DNA of 64,000 nucleotides from Phenylobacterium sp. (GCF_030679875.1 NZ_JAUXSP010000003.1:1-64000); one strand, 5' to 3'; shown: positions 18,576 through 30,201, counted from the stretch's first letter. The notes: generated from the letters alone by a model not told the origin. Translations and numbers: made by a program.

Positions 18576-19454
18576 TCAGCGGCTGAGGTGCGCCAGCTTT
18601 TCGGGATTGCGGGTGATATAAATGGCGGCAAGCCGCCCTGCCTCGTCAGGTTGGAACGCGATGGTCATGGGGCCATCATCCGGCTCCAGGACGAGACCCG
18701 GAAGGCCGTTGATGCGGACGGCACGGTAGCTCAGCGACCCCTCGGTCGAAATGGGCCAGGCGCGGCCTCGCCAGGCCAGCCCCTGGATCATCGCGACAAT
18801 GTCCGCCGCGCCCACGAGCGGTCGTAGGGCGGCGCTGCGCTTTCCGCCGCCATCCGTGATCATCACGGCGTCCTCGGCCAGGAGACCGCGCAGGCCGGCT
18901 ATGTCGCCCCGTTCCGCAGCCCCCATGAAGGCGCTGGCGAGACGCGTGGCGGCGGCCTGGTCGACGGCGAAGCGCGGCTTCGCCGCCTTCAGATGCGCCT
19001 GCGCCCGGCTCGCCAGCTGGCGCACCGCCGCCTCACTGCGGCCGAGCGCTCGGGCGACGGCCGCGTAGTCTTCGTCAAATACCCCGTGCAGCAGGAAGAC
19101 CGCCCGCTCCAGCGGCGACAGGCGCTCCAGCGCCAGGAGGAAGGCCACCGAGACGTCCTCGGCTCGCTCAAGGGGATCTTCGTTCAGGTCTTCGATCAGC
19201 GGCTCAGGTAGCCAGGGGCCACGATAGGCCTCGCGGCGCACCTTGGCCGCCCGCAGGCGGTCAATGCAGAGCCGGCTCGTCGTGCGCACCAACCAGGCGG
19301 CGGGGTCCTCGACCTTGCCCCCGGTCTGGCTCCAGCGGATCCAGGCGTCCTGCACCACGTCCTCCGCCTCGGTCACCGAGCCCAGCATACGGTAGGCGAG
19401 CCGCTGGAGCCGCGGACGCGCCGCCTCGAAGGCGGCGAGATCGGAGGTCGTCAT
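18576..19454 (-). CDS. ECF41-type RNA polymerase sigma factor
   Basis: 292 residues from the ATG at 19454. Sigma 2 (RLAYRMLGSVTEAEDVVQDA) and sigma 4 (LSPLERAVFLLHGVFDEDY) are followed by a SnoaL-like C-terminal extension. The extension carries the ECF41 hallmarks WLPEPL in the linker, TDGGGK in the extension and NPEKL near the end. In ECF41 factors this extension acts as a built-in regulator in place of an anti-sigma. The start overlaps the stop of the CMD-like gene (TAATG). Partners of this class are commonly carboxymuconolactone decarboxylase-like proteins, as here. Confidence 0.93.
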   Translation of the reverse strand: MTTSDLAAFEAARPRLQRLAYRMLGSVTEAEDVVQDAWIRWSQTGGKVEDPAAWLVRTTSRLCIDRLRAAKVRREAYRGPWLPEPLIEDLNEDPLERAEDVSVAFLLALERLSPLERAVFLLHGVFDEDYAAVARALGRSEAAVRQLASRAQAHLKAAKPRFAVDQAAATRLASAFMGAAERGDIAGLRGLLAEDAVMITDGGGKRSAALRPLVGAADIVAMIQGLAWRGRAWPISTEGSLSYRAVRINGLPGLVLEPDDGPMTIAFQPDEAGRLAAIYITRNPEKLAHLSR

Positions 19455-20005
19455 TACAGGTCGCCCCCCCTCGGCGTCAGGACCAGCGGTTCGCCGCTGA
19501 CGACCACCTGCGTGCAAGTCCTTCCGTATCCGAGCGCATATTTCAGCGTCGGATAGAGCCTGGCGGCGGTCAGAGAGAGCGCAATGGCGGCGAGGCCGCG
19601 CTCTCCCCACTGGCGCACAATGTCGTCCCGATGACGGTCAGCCGCTTCGAGGTCTCGATCCAAGGTCGCCCGCGCAAACCGCCAGGCGATCGCCGCCTCC
19701 TCTCCCATGGCCTCCAGATTCCCGTCGAGAATGGCGCGGAGCATATCTGGCGCCAGCCCTGCGGCCACGGCCCTGTCGACAACGATCTGGACACAGGGGC
19801 CGCAATCCTCGGAGAGGGTGGCGACGATTTCCGCCGCCGCTACGGCGCCAAGCGGCGCGGCGCGCCTTGGCGCCATTCCGCTCACCAGACTGAACTTCAG
19901 GACACTCACAGGATTGGCCGCCAGCAACCGACGTAGGTAGCTCGCATCATAGGACCAGGCCTGCTCGAAACGGTCGAGCTGCCGTGCCAGAATTGCCTTC
20001 AGCAT
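19454..20005 (-). CDS. Carboxymuconolactone decarboxylase/AhpD-like protein
   Basis: 183 residues. The AhpD-fold active-site region is SEDCGPCVQIVVDRAVAAG, where CGPC is the redox Cys pair of CMD/AhpD proteins. The helical remainder fits the family. The stop codon overlaps the ECF41 sigma start, and the upstream membrane-protein gene abuts its start with no gap. CMD-like proteins are the typical ECF41 target or partner, probably handling peroxide or a reactive metabolite. Substrate unknown. Confidence 0.8.
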   Translation of the reverse strand: MLKAILARQLDRFEQAWSYDASYLRRLLAANPVSVLKFSLVSGMAPRRAAPLGAVAAAEIVATLSEDCGPCVQIVVDRAVAAGLAPDMLRAILDGNLEAMGEEAAIAWRFARATLDRDLEAADRHRDDIVRQWGERGLAAIALSLTAARLYPTLKYALGYGRTCTQVVVSGEPLVLTPRGGDL

Positions 20006-20398
20006 TCAGGCCTCCCTCGCCGCGCGCAGGCCAAGCCCGACCGTCAGGAGCGCCGGCAGGAACACACCGGGAAGGTCGCGGGCGAGATCGCCAAGGCTGG
20101 CGCGGCCGCAGATGGTGTCCAACAGATGTATGCCTGCATGCAGGCTCAGGAACCCTCCGGCGGCCAGTAGGGCCGGCCAAGCCTTGCTTGGTTTCCAGAC
20201 AGAGACCGCCAGCGCGACGGCGCAAACCAGATAGGCCGCGCCGATGTCGCGCACGAAGTGGCCATTGAATGGCCCAGTCTTCACAACCCCGGGCACAGCC
20301 TCATACCAATCGAAGGGCGCTCCCAGCATAAAGAGCCCGTTCGCCCCGAGGCCCAGACCCAAAAAGCCCCCCAAGATCCTTTCCCATCGTCGCAACAT
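20006..20398 (-). CDS. Small integral membrane protein, first gene of the ECF41 operon
   Basis: 130 residues with about four hydrophobic segments (ILGGFLGLGLGANGLFML, GAAYLVCAVALAVSV, LLAAGGFLSLHAGIHLL, PGVFLPALLTVGLGL). No charged catalytic motif and no family I can name with confidence; the layout is reminiscent of small DoxX- or DUF4345-like proteins. GGGAGG lies 12 bp upstream of the ATG. It is 28 bp downstream of an ECF41-type promoter. Confidence 0.75.
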   Translation of the reverse strand: MLRRWERILGGFLGLGLGANGLFMLGAPFDWYEAVPGVVKTGPFNGHFVRDIGAAYLVCAVALAVSVWKPSKAWPALLAAGGFLSLHAGIHLLDTICGRASLGDLARDLPGVFLPALLTVGLGLRAAREA

Positions 20399-20425
20399 CC
20401 CGCGCCTCCCTCATGATGTGACAAG

Positions 20426-20452
20426 GACGCGCGGCGGCCGTCGTGTGTGACA
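20426..20452 (-). promoter_or_regulatory. ECF41-type promoter of the sigma operon
   Basis: On the minus strand TGTCACA (20446-20452) is followed after 16 bp by CGTC (20426-20429). This matches the -35 and -10 elements described for ECF41 sigma factors. The -10 lies 28 bp before the first ATG of the operon that ends with the ECF41 gene, so autoregulation is likely. A second TGTCACA lies at 20417-20423. Confidence 0.75.
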
Positions 20453-20463
20453 CGGGAGGGCCT

Positions 20464-21159
20464 TCAGCTCACCTTTTCCAGCCAGGCCGGCAGCTCCGAA
20501 ATGCTGGCCAGTTCCGCGAACCGGGGATGGCCCTTGGGGGTCTCGGCCATCTCATGGGCCCAGGTCACGGGATAGGGGACGTGGGCGGCCCAGGCGCCGG
20601 CCTCCAGGGCCGGCAGCACGTCTGAGCGCAGGGAGTTGCCCACCATCGCGCCCTGGGCGGCCCCGGTCCCGTAGCGGGCGAACACCCGCTCATAGGTCGA
20701 GGCGTCCTTCTCACTGACGATCTCGACGGCCACGAACAGGTCGCCCAGACCCGAGGCGGCCAGCTTCTGTTCCTGGTGCAGCAGGTCGCCCTTGGTGATC
20801 AGCACCAGGCGATAGCGCTCCGACAGGAGGGCCAAGGCGTCATCCACCCCGGGCAGCGGCTCCACCGGCTCGGTCAGCATGGCCCGACCGGCCGCCAGGA
20901 TCTCGCGCACGATATGCGGCGGCGCCTCGCCGCCGGTCAGCTCCATGGCGGTCTCGATCATCGAGAGAGTGAAGCCCTTCACCCCATAGCCATAGAGCCG
21001 CAGGTTGCGATGCTCGACCTCCGCCAGGCGGGCGCCCAGGGTGTCGGTGTCGGCTATGTCGGACAACAGATCGAACAGCCTCGCCTGGGTCAGGCGGAAG
21101 ATGGTCTCGTTGTGCCAAAGGGTGTCGTCGGCGTCCAAGCCAAGGGTGGTGATGGTCAT
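20464..21159 (-). CDS. HAD-superfamily hydrolase
   Basis: 231 residues. Motif I LDADDTLWH, motif II LITKGD, motif III Lys in SEKDASTYE and motif IV GNSLRSDVLPA are all present with a helical C1 cap, so a phosphatase of the YjjG/phosphoglycolate-like subfamily is likely. Substrate cannot be read from sequence. It is read alone; the next gene downstream begins beyond an ECF41 promoter region. Confidence 0.9.
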   Translation of the reverse strand: MTITTLGLDADDTLWHNETIFRLTQARLFDLLSDIADTDTLGARLAEVEHRNLRLYGYGVKGFTLSMIETAMELTGGEAPPHIVREILAAGRAMLTEPVEPLPGVDDALALLSERYRLVLITKGDLLHQEQKLAASGLGDLFVAVEIVSEKDASTYERVFARYGTGAAQGAMVGNSLRSDVLPALEAGAWAAHVPYPVTWAHEMAETPKGHPRFAELASISELPAWLEKVS

Positions 21160-21212
21160 GGACGCCTCATAGTCCCGAAGCAGCGATTTGCGAACAGAGC
21201 CTCAGGCTTCGG

Positions 21213-21292
21213 CGCCCACAGGATTGTGACGCCCACAGGTTGCACAATCGCCCAGACGTCCGGTTTGTGACGCGCCTGGCAGGACTTTCGCA
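21213..21292. promoter_or_regulatory. Repeat-rich regulatory region upstream of the PAS-DHp-REC gene
   Basis: CGCCCACAGG occurs at 21213-21222 and 21230-21239 (17-bp period). GATTGTG (21222-21228) and CACAATC (21243-21249) form an inverted repeat with a 14-bp spacer. CTGGCAGGACTTTCGCA (21276-21292) resembles a sigma 54 element with two mismatches. The gene starts at 21341. Confidence 0.35.
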
Positions 21293-21340
21293 ACACCTGT
21301 GGGGTCCATTTCCTGCACCTCAGGGGTGTTGGAGTAGCGT

Positions 21341-22468
21341 ATGTCAGGGGTGGGGGTCGGCGCGGTCGGGCGCGCCGTGGTCCGGGCGCTGGATCGGTGG
21401 ATCGGCGGCGGGGCGCTGACGAAGCGCGAGGCGGAAGGCGAGGCCGCCGAGGCCCGGCTGAAAGCGGCCATCGACGCCTTCCCGGAGGGCGTCGTCTTCC
21501 TGGACGCCGAGGGACGCTACATCCTCTGGAACCAGCGCTACGCCGAAATCTATCATCGTTCTGCAGACCTGTTCGCCTCCGGACGGCGGCTGTCTGAGAC
21601 CCTGCGGATCGGAGTCGCCCGGGGCGACTATCCCGAAGCGGCTGGCCGCGAGGAAGCCTGGCTCGCCGAGCGCCTCGCCAAGATGGCGCAACCCTCCGGC
21701 GAACGGCTTGAGCAGCGACTGTCGGATGGCCGATGGCTGATGATCGAAGATCGCCGCACCGCCGATGGCGGGCTGATCGGCCTGCGGGTGGACATCACCG
21801 AAATGAAGCGCCAGTCCGATGAGCTGGCCCAGGCCCTGCTGCGGGAGGCCGCCGCCAGTCGGGCCAAGAGCGAGTTTCTCGCCGATATGAGCCATGAATT
21901 CCGCACCCCGCTAAATGGCGTCATGGGCCTGGCCCAGGCTCTGGAGGCCACGCCCCTGAATGAGCCGCAACGGGCGATCCTGGCCGAGCTGTTCGCCTCC
22001 GGCGCCCGCCTGGAGAGCCTTGTCGCAGGGCTGTTGCAATACGAGCTGGGCCCCACCCCTGCCCCCCGCGCCTCCGCGCAGGCGGTCAGCGCCGAGGCCG
22101 GACTGCGGGTGCTGCTCGCCGACGACAATCCGACCAACCGGCGGGTGGTCGAGCTGATGCTTCACGCCGCCGACGTCGAGGTTGTCAGCGTGGAGAATGG
22201 CGCAGAAGCCGTCGCCGCCCTGGGCGAAAGCGCTTTTGATTTGGTGCTGATGGATCTGCGCATGCCGGTCATGGATGGCTTCGAGGCCATCCGGGCGATC
22301 CGGGCCGCCGAGGCCCCTGGCCAGCGCCTGCCGATCATCGTCGTCTCGGCCAATGCCGGGCCTGAGGATCGGGACGCCAGCGCGCAGGCCGGCGCGGACC
22401 GCCACATCGCCAAGCCCATCCGCGCTGAGAACCTGTTTGGCGCGATCAGCGAGGTGCTGGGCGACTAG
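21341..22468 (+). CDS. PAS-DHp-receiver protein lacking the kinase ATPase domain
   Basis: 375 residues: a PAS domain (about 40-150, VVFLDAEGRYILWNQRYAEI), a HisKA/DHp helix pair with the phospho-His box LADMSHEFRTPLNGVMGLA (about 184-202), then a receiver domain (about 255-372) with acidic DD in LLADDNPTNR, phospho-acceptor Asp in LVLMDLRMP and Lys in HIAKPI. The HATPase_c domain (N, G1, G2 boxes) normally between DHp and receiver is absent; only about 50 residues separate them. It cannot autophosphorylate alone, so it may be a phosphotransfer or sensor scaffold. The frame is continuous, so this is not a sequencing break. Confidence 0.88.
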   Translation: MSGVGVGAVGRAVVRALDRWIGGGALTKREAEGEAAEARLKAAIDAFPEGVVFLDAEGRYILWNQRYAEIYHRSADLFASGRRLSETLRIGVARGDYPEAAGREEAWLAERLAKMAQPSGERLEQRLSDGRWLMIEDRRTADGGLIGLRVDITEMKRQSDELAQALLREAAASRAKSEFLADMSHEFRTPLNGVMGLAQALEATPLNEPQRAILAELFASGARLESLVAGLLQYELGPTPAPRASAQAVSAEAGLRVLLADDNPTNRRVVELMLHAADVEVVSVENGAEAVAALGESAFDLVLMDLRMPVMDGFEAIRAIRAAEAPGQRLPIIVVSANAGPEDRDASAQAGADRHIAKPIRAENLFGAISEVLGD

Positions 22469-22471
22469 GTC

Positions 22472-22912
22472 CTATTCCCCGAAGCCTTCCCCAGGCTCGG
22501 CCGGCGCCATGCGGATCAGCCGGGAATCAGCCACCCCGGCGGTGCGGTGCGCGACCAGGCCCTGGTACTCCGGATCGCGGACCATGGAGATGAAGGCTTC
22601 GGCATGGGGATAGGCGGCGATGAAGGCCAGGTCCCAGGCCTCGTCCTGCGGGCCCGTCAGGGTCACCTGCGGCGCCCCCACCCAGACCTGCGATCCCCCC
22701 AGGCGCTTGAAGATGTGGGCGGTGGTTCGGCCATAGGCCTGGTAGGCCTGCAGCCCGGTCAGACCCTTGCCGTGGTCAGGGTGACCGACCGGATATTCGG
22801 CTATAGGACGCAGGCGAACGAGGTTCAGCATGTGGATGGGCTGGTCCCGAGGCAGCGACTTGAACGCCCCCCAGGCCTCGCGGTCCGGATCGATATGGCC
22901 TGGCCTCGACAT
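22472..22912 (-). CDS. DUF1330 family protein
   Basis: 146 residues. IHMLNLVRLRPIAEYP near the start and FIAAYPHAEAFISMVRDPEY in the C-terminal half are typical of the ferredoxin-like DUF1330 fold (dimeric alpha-beta barrel). Function unknown. Converges on the PAS-DHp-REC gene with three bases between stops, and is divergent from carA. Confidence 0.85.
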   Translation of the reverse strand: MSRPGHIDPDREAWGAFKSLPRDQPIHMLNLVRLRPIAEYPVGHPDHGKGLTGLQAYQAYGRTTAHIFKRLGGSQVWVGAPQVTLTGPQDEAWDLAFIAAYPHAEAFISMVRDPEYQGLVAHRTAGVADSRLIRMAPAEPGEGFGE

Positions 22913-22995
22913 GCATCCCCCTTGCGCTCGGTCGCCTTATAGGTCGAAAGCCTAGTTTGAAGCGCCGGCGGGGTCACCTTGCATTGACCCGGGCG

Positions 22996-23070
22996 GTGGG
23001 ACTGGAGTACCTACGCCGCCGTTTGCACGGCGGGCGGGGTTCACCCTCGCCCGCCTTTTTGCGACCATAG
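22996..23070 (+). CDS. Candidate carA leader peptide with an Arg-Arg-Arg run
   Basis: A GTG-initiated 24-residue frame runs through the carA leader and stops at 23068-23070, just past the terminator U run. It contains the codons CGC-CGC-CGT (23014-23022) inside the 5' arm of the first hairpin. In-frame TTG starts at 22957 and 22984 are alternatives; none has a strong ribosome site. The Arg run may be a by-product of the GC-rich stem, so coding is only a hypothesis. Confidence 0.35.
   Translation: MGLEYLRRRLHGGRGSPSPAFLRP
23016..23060 (+). promoter_or_regulatory. carA leader attenuator with mutually exclusive hairpins
   Basis: Hairpin A: CCGCCGT (23016-23022) with ACGGCGG (23027-23033). Hairpin B: an 11-bp stem (23029-23039 with 23045-23055) followed directly by TTTTT (23056-23060), a textbook intrinsic terminator. 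The 3' arm of A overlaps the 5' arm of B, so only one can form. It lies 33 bp before the carA ATG with no same-strand gene close upstream, so it should control carA itself. Confidence 0.65.
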
Positions 23071-23093
23071 CCCGCCCCTAATAGGAGTCCCCC

Positions 23094-24263
23094 ATGACGA
23101 GCCAACTTCTCTCCGGCGCGACCGGCGTGCTCGCCCTGGCCGACGGGACCATCCTGCAGGGGATCGGCGTTGGAGCCATCGGCGACGCGGTGGGCGAGGT
23201 CTGCTTCAACACCGCCATGACCGGCTATCAGGAAATTCTCACCGACCCTTCCTACATGGCGCAGATCATCGCCTTCACCTTCCCTCACGTGGGCAATGTC
23301 GGGACCAATCTTGAGGACGTCGAGCAGATGTCCGGCGCGGCCGAAACCTCGGCCCGGGGCGCGATCTTTCGCGACGTTCCGACGGCGCCGGCCAACTGGC
23401 GGGCCAATTCGGACCTGGCCAGCTGGATGGCCCGTCGCGGGGTCATTGGTCTGGCCGGCGTCGACACCCGGGCCCTGACCCGCCGCATCCGCGAGCGCGG
23501 CATGCCCCACGCCGTGATCGCGCATGATCCCCAGGGCCGATTCGACCTGGAGGCCCTGGTGGCCAAGGCGCGCCAATGGAATGGCCTGGTCGGCCTGGAC
23601 CTGGCCAAGGACGCGTCCTGCCTGCAGCCCTTCGTCTATGGGGAAGGCCTGTGGACATGGCCCGAGGGCTATGCCCAGCCGGCGCCCGAGCCGAAGTTCG
23701 AAGTCGTGGTCATGGACTACGGGGTCAAGCGCAACATCCTGCGCGCCCTGACCAGCGTCGGCGCGCGGGCCACCGTCGTGCCCGCTTCCACCTCCGCTGA
23801 GGACGTCCTGGCCCGCAAGCCTCAGGGAATTCTGTTGTCCAACGGCCCGGGCGACCCCTCGGCCACCGGCGCCTACGCCGTGCCGGAAATCCGCAAACTG
23901 GTGGACAGCGGCGTGCCGGTGTTCGGCATCTGCCTCGGTCACCAGATGCTGTCCCTGGCGCTCGGCGCCCGCACCGTGAAGATGGACCAGGGCCACCATG
24001 GCGCCAACCATCCGGTCAAGGATCTGACCACCGGCAAGGTGGAGATCGTCTCGATGAACCATGGCTTCACCGTCGATCGCGACAGCCTGCCCGCCCCGGT
24101 GGTGGAGACGCACGTCTCCCTGTTCGACGGGACCAATGCCGGCATCGCCCTGAAGGATCGCCCGGTCTTTTCGGTCCAGCATCATCCGGAGGCCTCGCCT
24201 GGCCCCACGGACTCCCTCTACCTGTTTGACCGCTTCGCCAGCATGATGGACGAGGCCGGCTGA
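23094..24263 (+). CDS. carA: Carbamoyl-phosphate synthase small subunit (glutaminase)
   Basis: 389 residues, normal length. The N-terminal CPSase_sm domain ([20 protein letters not shown]) is followed by a class I glutamine amidotransferase with nucleophile Cys in GICLGHQML and the His/Glu pair in [10 protein letters not shown]. It supplies ammonia from glutamine to CarB for carbamoyl phosphate, shared by arginine and pyrimidine synthesis. AGGAG precedes the ATG. carB is 2.6 kb downstream on the same strand but separated by minus-strand genes, so the two are not one operon. Confidence 0.97.
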   Translation: MTSQLLSGATGVLALADGTILQGIGVGAIGDAVGEVCFNTAMTGYQEILTDPSYMAQIIAFTFPHVGNVGTNLEDVEQMSGAAETSARGAIFRDVPTAPANWRANSDLASWMARRGVIGLAGVDTRALTRRIRERGMPHAVIAHDPQGRFDLEALVAKARQWNGLVGLDLAKDASCLQPFVYGEGLWTWPEGYAQPAPEPKFEVVVMDYGVKRNILRALTSVGARATVVPASTSAEDVLARKPQGILLSNGPGDPSATGAYAVPEIRKLVDSGVPVFGICLGHQMLSLALGARTVKMDQGHHGANHPVKDLTTGKVEIVSMNHGFTVDRDSLPAPVVETHVSLFDGTNAGIALKDRPVFSVQHHPEASPGPTDSLYLFDRFASMMDEAG

Positions 24264-24267
24264 GGGC

Positions 24268-24996
24268 TCAGATCTGGCCCAGGGCGCCGATGGCGGCCAC
24301 CGGTCCGCTGGGGCCGGCCTGAGTCGAGCCGCCCAGCGGCTCCACCGAGACGGCGATCTCTGTGCCCTCATGGGCCAGGTCGGAGATTGAGGCGTCCAGG
24401 GGAACGGTCTTGGCCGTCCCCGGCTCCACCATGCCCAGCGAGCGCGGCACCCCATCCTCCGGCGGGATCAGCCAGACTTGGTGCACATGCAGCGGATCTG
24501 TTCCCGGCGGCACCAGGGAGGTGATGATCAGCGCCTGGCGAACCGGATCATAGGAGGCCACGAACAGGGGCTGTCCGCCCTCGGTGTTCAGGCTGGCGTT
24601 CAGCATCGGCATGACCGCAGGCGCCTGGGCCGGAATGACCACCGGCGGGCGATTGCCGAGATAGACCGCCACCATCAGGCTGGCGGCCGCCAGGCCCATG
24701 GCCCCCACCGTAGCGCTCCGCCAGAAGGCCAGGCGCCGCGCCAGTTGGGGGTTGTTGTCATTGACGGGCAAGGCGCGCTCGATCCGCGGCCAGACCTCAT
24801 TGGAAGGCTGGACCGGCGCGACCTCGGCGGCCAGCGGCGCGATCCGCCGCCGCCAGTCATCCACGGCCTGCGCGAAGGCGGGCTCGCTGGCCATCCGGCG
24901 CTCGGCCTGCGCACGCTCAGACGCCGTCAGTACGCCCAGGGCGTGTTCAGCCGCCAGCCCTTCGGTTTCGGTCAGTTCAAGACCCGTATCGCTCAT
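24268..24996 (-). CDS. RskA-like anti-sigma factor
   Basis: 242 residues from the ATG at 24996, which overlaps the sigma-factor stop as ATGA. The N-terminal sigma-binding domain (LAAEHALGVLTASERAQAE) is followed by one membrane helix (VGAMGLAAASLMVAVYLG) and an extracytoplasmic RskA C-terminal domain. It should hold the ECF sigma at the membrane until proteolysis. Converges on carA with four bases between stops. Confidence 0.9.
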   Translation of the reverse strand: MSDTGLELTETEGLAAEHALGVLTASERAQAERRMASEPAFAQAVDDWRRRIAPLAAEVAPVQPSNEVWPRIERALPVNDNNPQLARRLAFWRSATVGAMGLAAASLMVAVYLGNRPPVVIPAQAPAVMPMLNASLNTEGGQPLFVASYDPVRQALIITSLVPPGTDPLHVHQVWLIPPEDGVPRSLGMVEPGTAKTVPLDASISDLAHEGTEIAVSVEPLGGSTQAGPSGPVAAIGALGQI

Positions 24997-25544
24997 GGCT
25001 CCAGGCACCCTTTCAGCTTCATCAGCCCCCGCCGAATCCAGCTCTTAACCGTGCCAAGCGGCGTATCGAGCCGCTGCGCCAGGGCCTCATAGGTCACACC
25101 CTCGAAGAAGGCGGTGCGGATCGCCGTTTCGGTGCGGTCGTCCAGTTCGGCCAGGCAGCGCTGCAGGGCGCCCACCTGTTCAGCCGATTCCAGCAGGGCC
25201 GTGGCGCTGGGCGCCTCGTCGGCGATTTCCATATCGTCGATCTGGTCCGCGCGGGCCAGGGGGCCACGGGCGCGCAGGCGATCGATCGCGCGGTTGCGGG
25301 CGATGGTCGAAATCCACGTCATGACGCTCGCCCGGGCCGGGTCGAACCGGTCGGCGCGGCGCCAGATGGTGACATAGACCTCCTGCAATACGTCCTCACT
25401 CTCATCCTTGTCGGAGAGGATACGCAGGCAGACGCCAAATAGCTTCGAGGAGGTGGCCTGGTAAAGTTGTCGCAGGGCCTCGCGATCGCCAACGGCGACC
25501 CGGGACATCAAGGCGGAGAGGTCGTCGGCGGTGACAGCGGGCAC
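24993..25544 (-). CDS. ECF sigma factor, SigK-like
   Basis: 183 residues from a GTG start preceded by AAGAGA. Sigma 2 (LYQATSSKLFGVCLRIL, DVLQEVYVTIWRRADRFDP) and sigma 4 (DRTETAIRTAFFEGVTYEAL, TPLGTVKSWIRRGLMKL). The anti-sigma gene is coupled directly downstream. The upstream cupin gene on the same strand may share transcription. An ATG 12 codons in is an alternative start. Confidence 0.92.
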   Translation of the reverse strand: MPAVTADDLSALMSRVAVGDREALRQLYQATSSKLFGVCLRILSDKDESEDVLQEVYVTIWRRADRFDPARASVMTWISTIARNRAIDRLRARGPLARADQIDDMEIADEAPSATALLESAEQVGALQRCLAELDDRTETAIRTAFFEGVTYEALAQRLDTPLGTVKSWIRRGLMKLKGCLEP

Positions 25545-25666
25545 GGCGTCTCTTCGAAATGAAGGCAGCAGAATCTGCCGGACATCAACCTGCCGGGGGA
25601 GCCGGGCGGGAGCAAGGCTCTATCGGCGCCGCATCCCGGCTTCGGCTGGCCTTTCGGCCCGATATC

Positions 25667-26071
25667 TCAGAGGTCGGCTGGGGCCTGTTCGATCAGAAGG
25701 ATCTCGACGGGCTCGACGCCGATGGCCTTGCCCGTGTGCCACTGCCCCGCCGCCTCCACGGCGAACTCGCCGGCCTCGACGTCCTGGCGATCGCCGGTGA
25801 CCAGGTTGGACACCTGCAGCCGGCCGGATTTCACATAGATATAGCGCAAGGCCGTTCGGGCGTTGTCGGGCACGCTCTCTCCGGGCGCCAGGGTCGCCTG
25901 GACGACCGTCATGCGGACCTTGTCGCCCTGACCAGGCTCGTCATCCTGCGGCAGGGCGAGGCTGAGGGGCGAGGTCTGGACGGCGTCCATGGCCCGGGGC
26001 GGGCTGGGCGCGGCGAAGGCCAGTCCGGGCAAGGTCGCCGCCAGCAGACCGATAAGGGTTAATTTTCTCAT
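25667..26071 (-). CDS. Secreted cupin-domain protein
   Basis: 134 residues from the ATG at 26071, with GGGAGG upstream. A signal peptide (LTLIGLLAATLPGLAFA) is followed by a single small cupin (about 50-130, YIYVKSGRLQVSNL, GEFAVEAAGQWHTG). The metal-His pattern is incomplete, so binding is not assured. It lies 122 bp upstream of the SigK-like gene on the same strand and might belong to its regulon. Confidence 0.75.
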   Translation of the reverse strand: MRKLTLIGLLAATLPGLAFAAPSPPRAMDAVQTSPLSLALPQDDEPGQGDKVRMTVVQATLAPGESVPDNARTALRYIYVKSGRLQVSNLVTGDRQDVEAGEFAVEAAGQWHTGKAIGVEPVEILLIEQAPADL

Positions 26072-26395
26072 AATGGTCCTCCCGCATGACCCCGTAGCAC
26101 GCAGCGGGCCAGCCCAGCTATTCCTAACTGGCGAGGGCATGATCGCGTTGCAGGAGAAATTTTGGCGGGCCAGGCGCCCCGAATCGGGACGCCGGAAGGC
26201 TCGCAAAAGCCCGTGATTCGACTTGCGATCGATCCGAAACTCGGCCAGATTTTTGAGGTCAATCTCGCTAGGGCACGGTCGACTTTTCCAGCCTATTTCC
26301 CGGCCCGGACACGCTCAGCCACCCCCCTTCCGACCTTGATCCCCCGCATGAAACTGTGTGCGGGCGGCTGACCTATCCAAGGACTGATACCTTCC
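26072..26395. other. Intergenic region with the cold-shock gene leader
   Basis: 324 bp between divergent genes with no supportable ORF. A small hairpin CCCGCA/TGCGGG (26343-26348 with 26359-26364) lies in the likely 5' leader of the cold-shock gene, followed by AAGGA at 26379-26383. Long structured leaders are common for csp genes. Confidence 0.4.
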
Positions 26396-26602
26396 ATGTC
26401 TACCGGCACCGTAAAGTGGTTCAACGGCCAGAAGGGCTTCGGCTTCATCACCCCCGATGAGGGCGGCCCCGACGTTTTCGTTCACATCTCCGCCGTTGAG
26501 CGCGCCGGCCTGCGCACGCTCAACGAAGGCGACAAGATCACCTTCGAGTTGGAGCGCGACCGCCGCAGCGGCAAGATGGCCGCGACCAACCTGCAGGTCT
26601 GA
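26396..26602 (+). CDS. Cold-shock domain protein (CspA family)
   Basis: 68 residues, a single cold-shock domain. The start [20 protein letters not shown] holds RNP1 (KGFGFI) and VFVHISAVE holds RNP2. It binds single-stranded RNA/DNA as an RNA chaperone. It is followed by a strong terminator, so it is monocistronic. Whether it is cold-induced cannot be read here. Confidence 0.96.
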   Translation: MSTGTVKWFNGQKGFGFITPDEGGPDVFVHISAVERAGLRTLNEGDKITFELERDRRSGKMAATNLQV

Positions 26603-26638
26603 TCCCGCGGGCCCGACGGCCTCATGCAAGAACCTTCC

Positions 26639-26670
26639 AGAAGGCCGGCGCTCCAGCGCCGGCCTTCTTT
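26639..26670 (+). terminator. Intrinsic terminator after the cold-shock gene
   Basis: A 14-bp perfect stem (26639-26652 with 26655-26668), core GGCCGGCGCT, with a 2-base apex, and a short pyrimidine tail TTCTTT at the end of the stem. Confidence 0.85.
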
Positions 26671-26833
26671 GGTTTGGGGACCGTCCCGTACAGCAAGCGA
26701 GCCCCGTTAACCCCCGCGGTGAAGGCGGCGCTTGCACGCTCCCGACTCCCTCTCTAAACGGGCGACTTAACCTGCATTCTGACCGGTGTCGGGCGCGCTG
26801 ATGTGCGCGGCCGTCCTTGCGCGCGGAAAAAAC

Positions 26834-30130
<3,297 letters not shown>

Positions 30131-30173
30131 GGCCCAAACACCCTCAGTTTTCGCCGCTTATGTCAAAAATGAC

Positions 30174-30201
30174 GTGTTTTTGTCGCATTTGGCAAAAACA
30201 C
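30174..30201. repeat. Inverted repeat downstream of carB
   Basis: GTGTTTTTG (30174-30182) and CAAAAACAC (30193-30201) with a 10-nt spacer, in an AT-rich patch unusual for this genome. It could be the carB terminator or an operator for the next gene; the stem is AU-rich. Confidence 0.4.

Noticed and set aside
22911..22955. 14-residue ATG frame at 22911 as a carA leader peptide
   Set aside because: It ends well before the hairpins and has no regulatory codon run; the frame through the hairpins is a better candidate.
30174..30201. Firm terminator call for carB
   Set aside because: The stem is AU-rich and lacks a 3' U run; listed only as a repeat.
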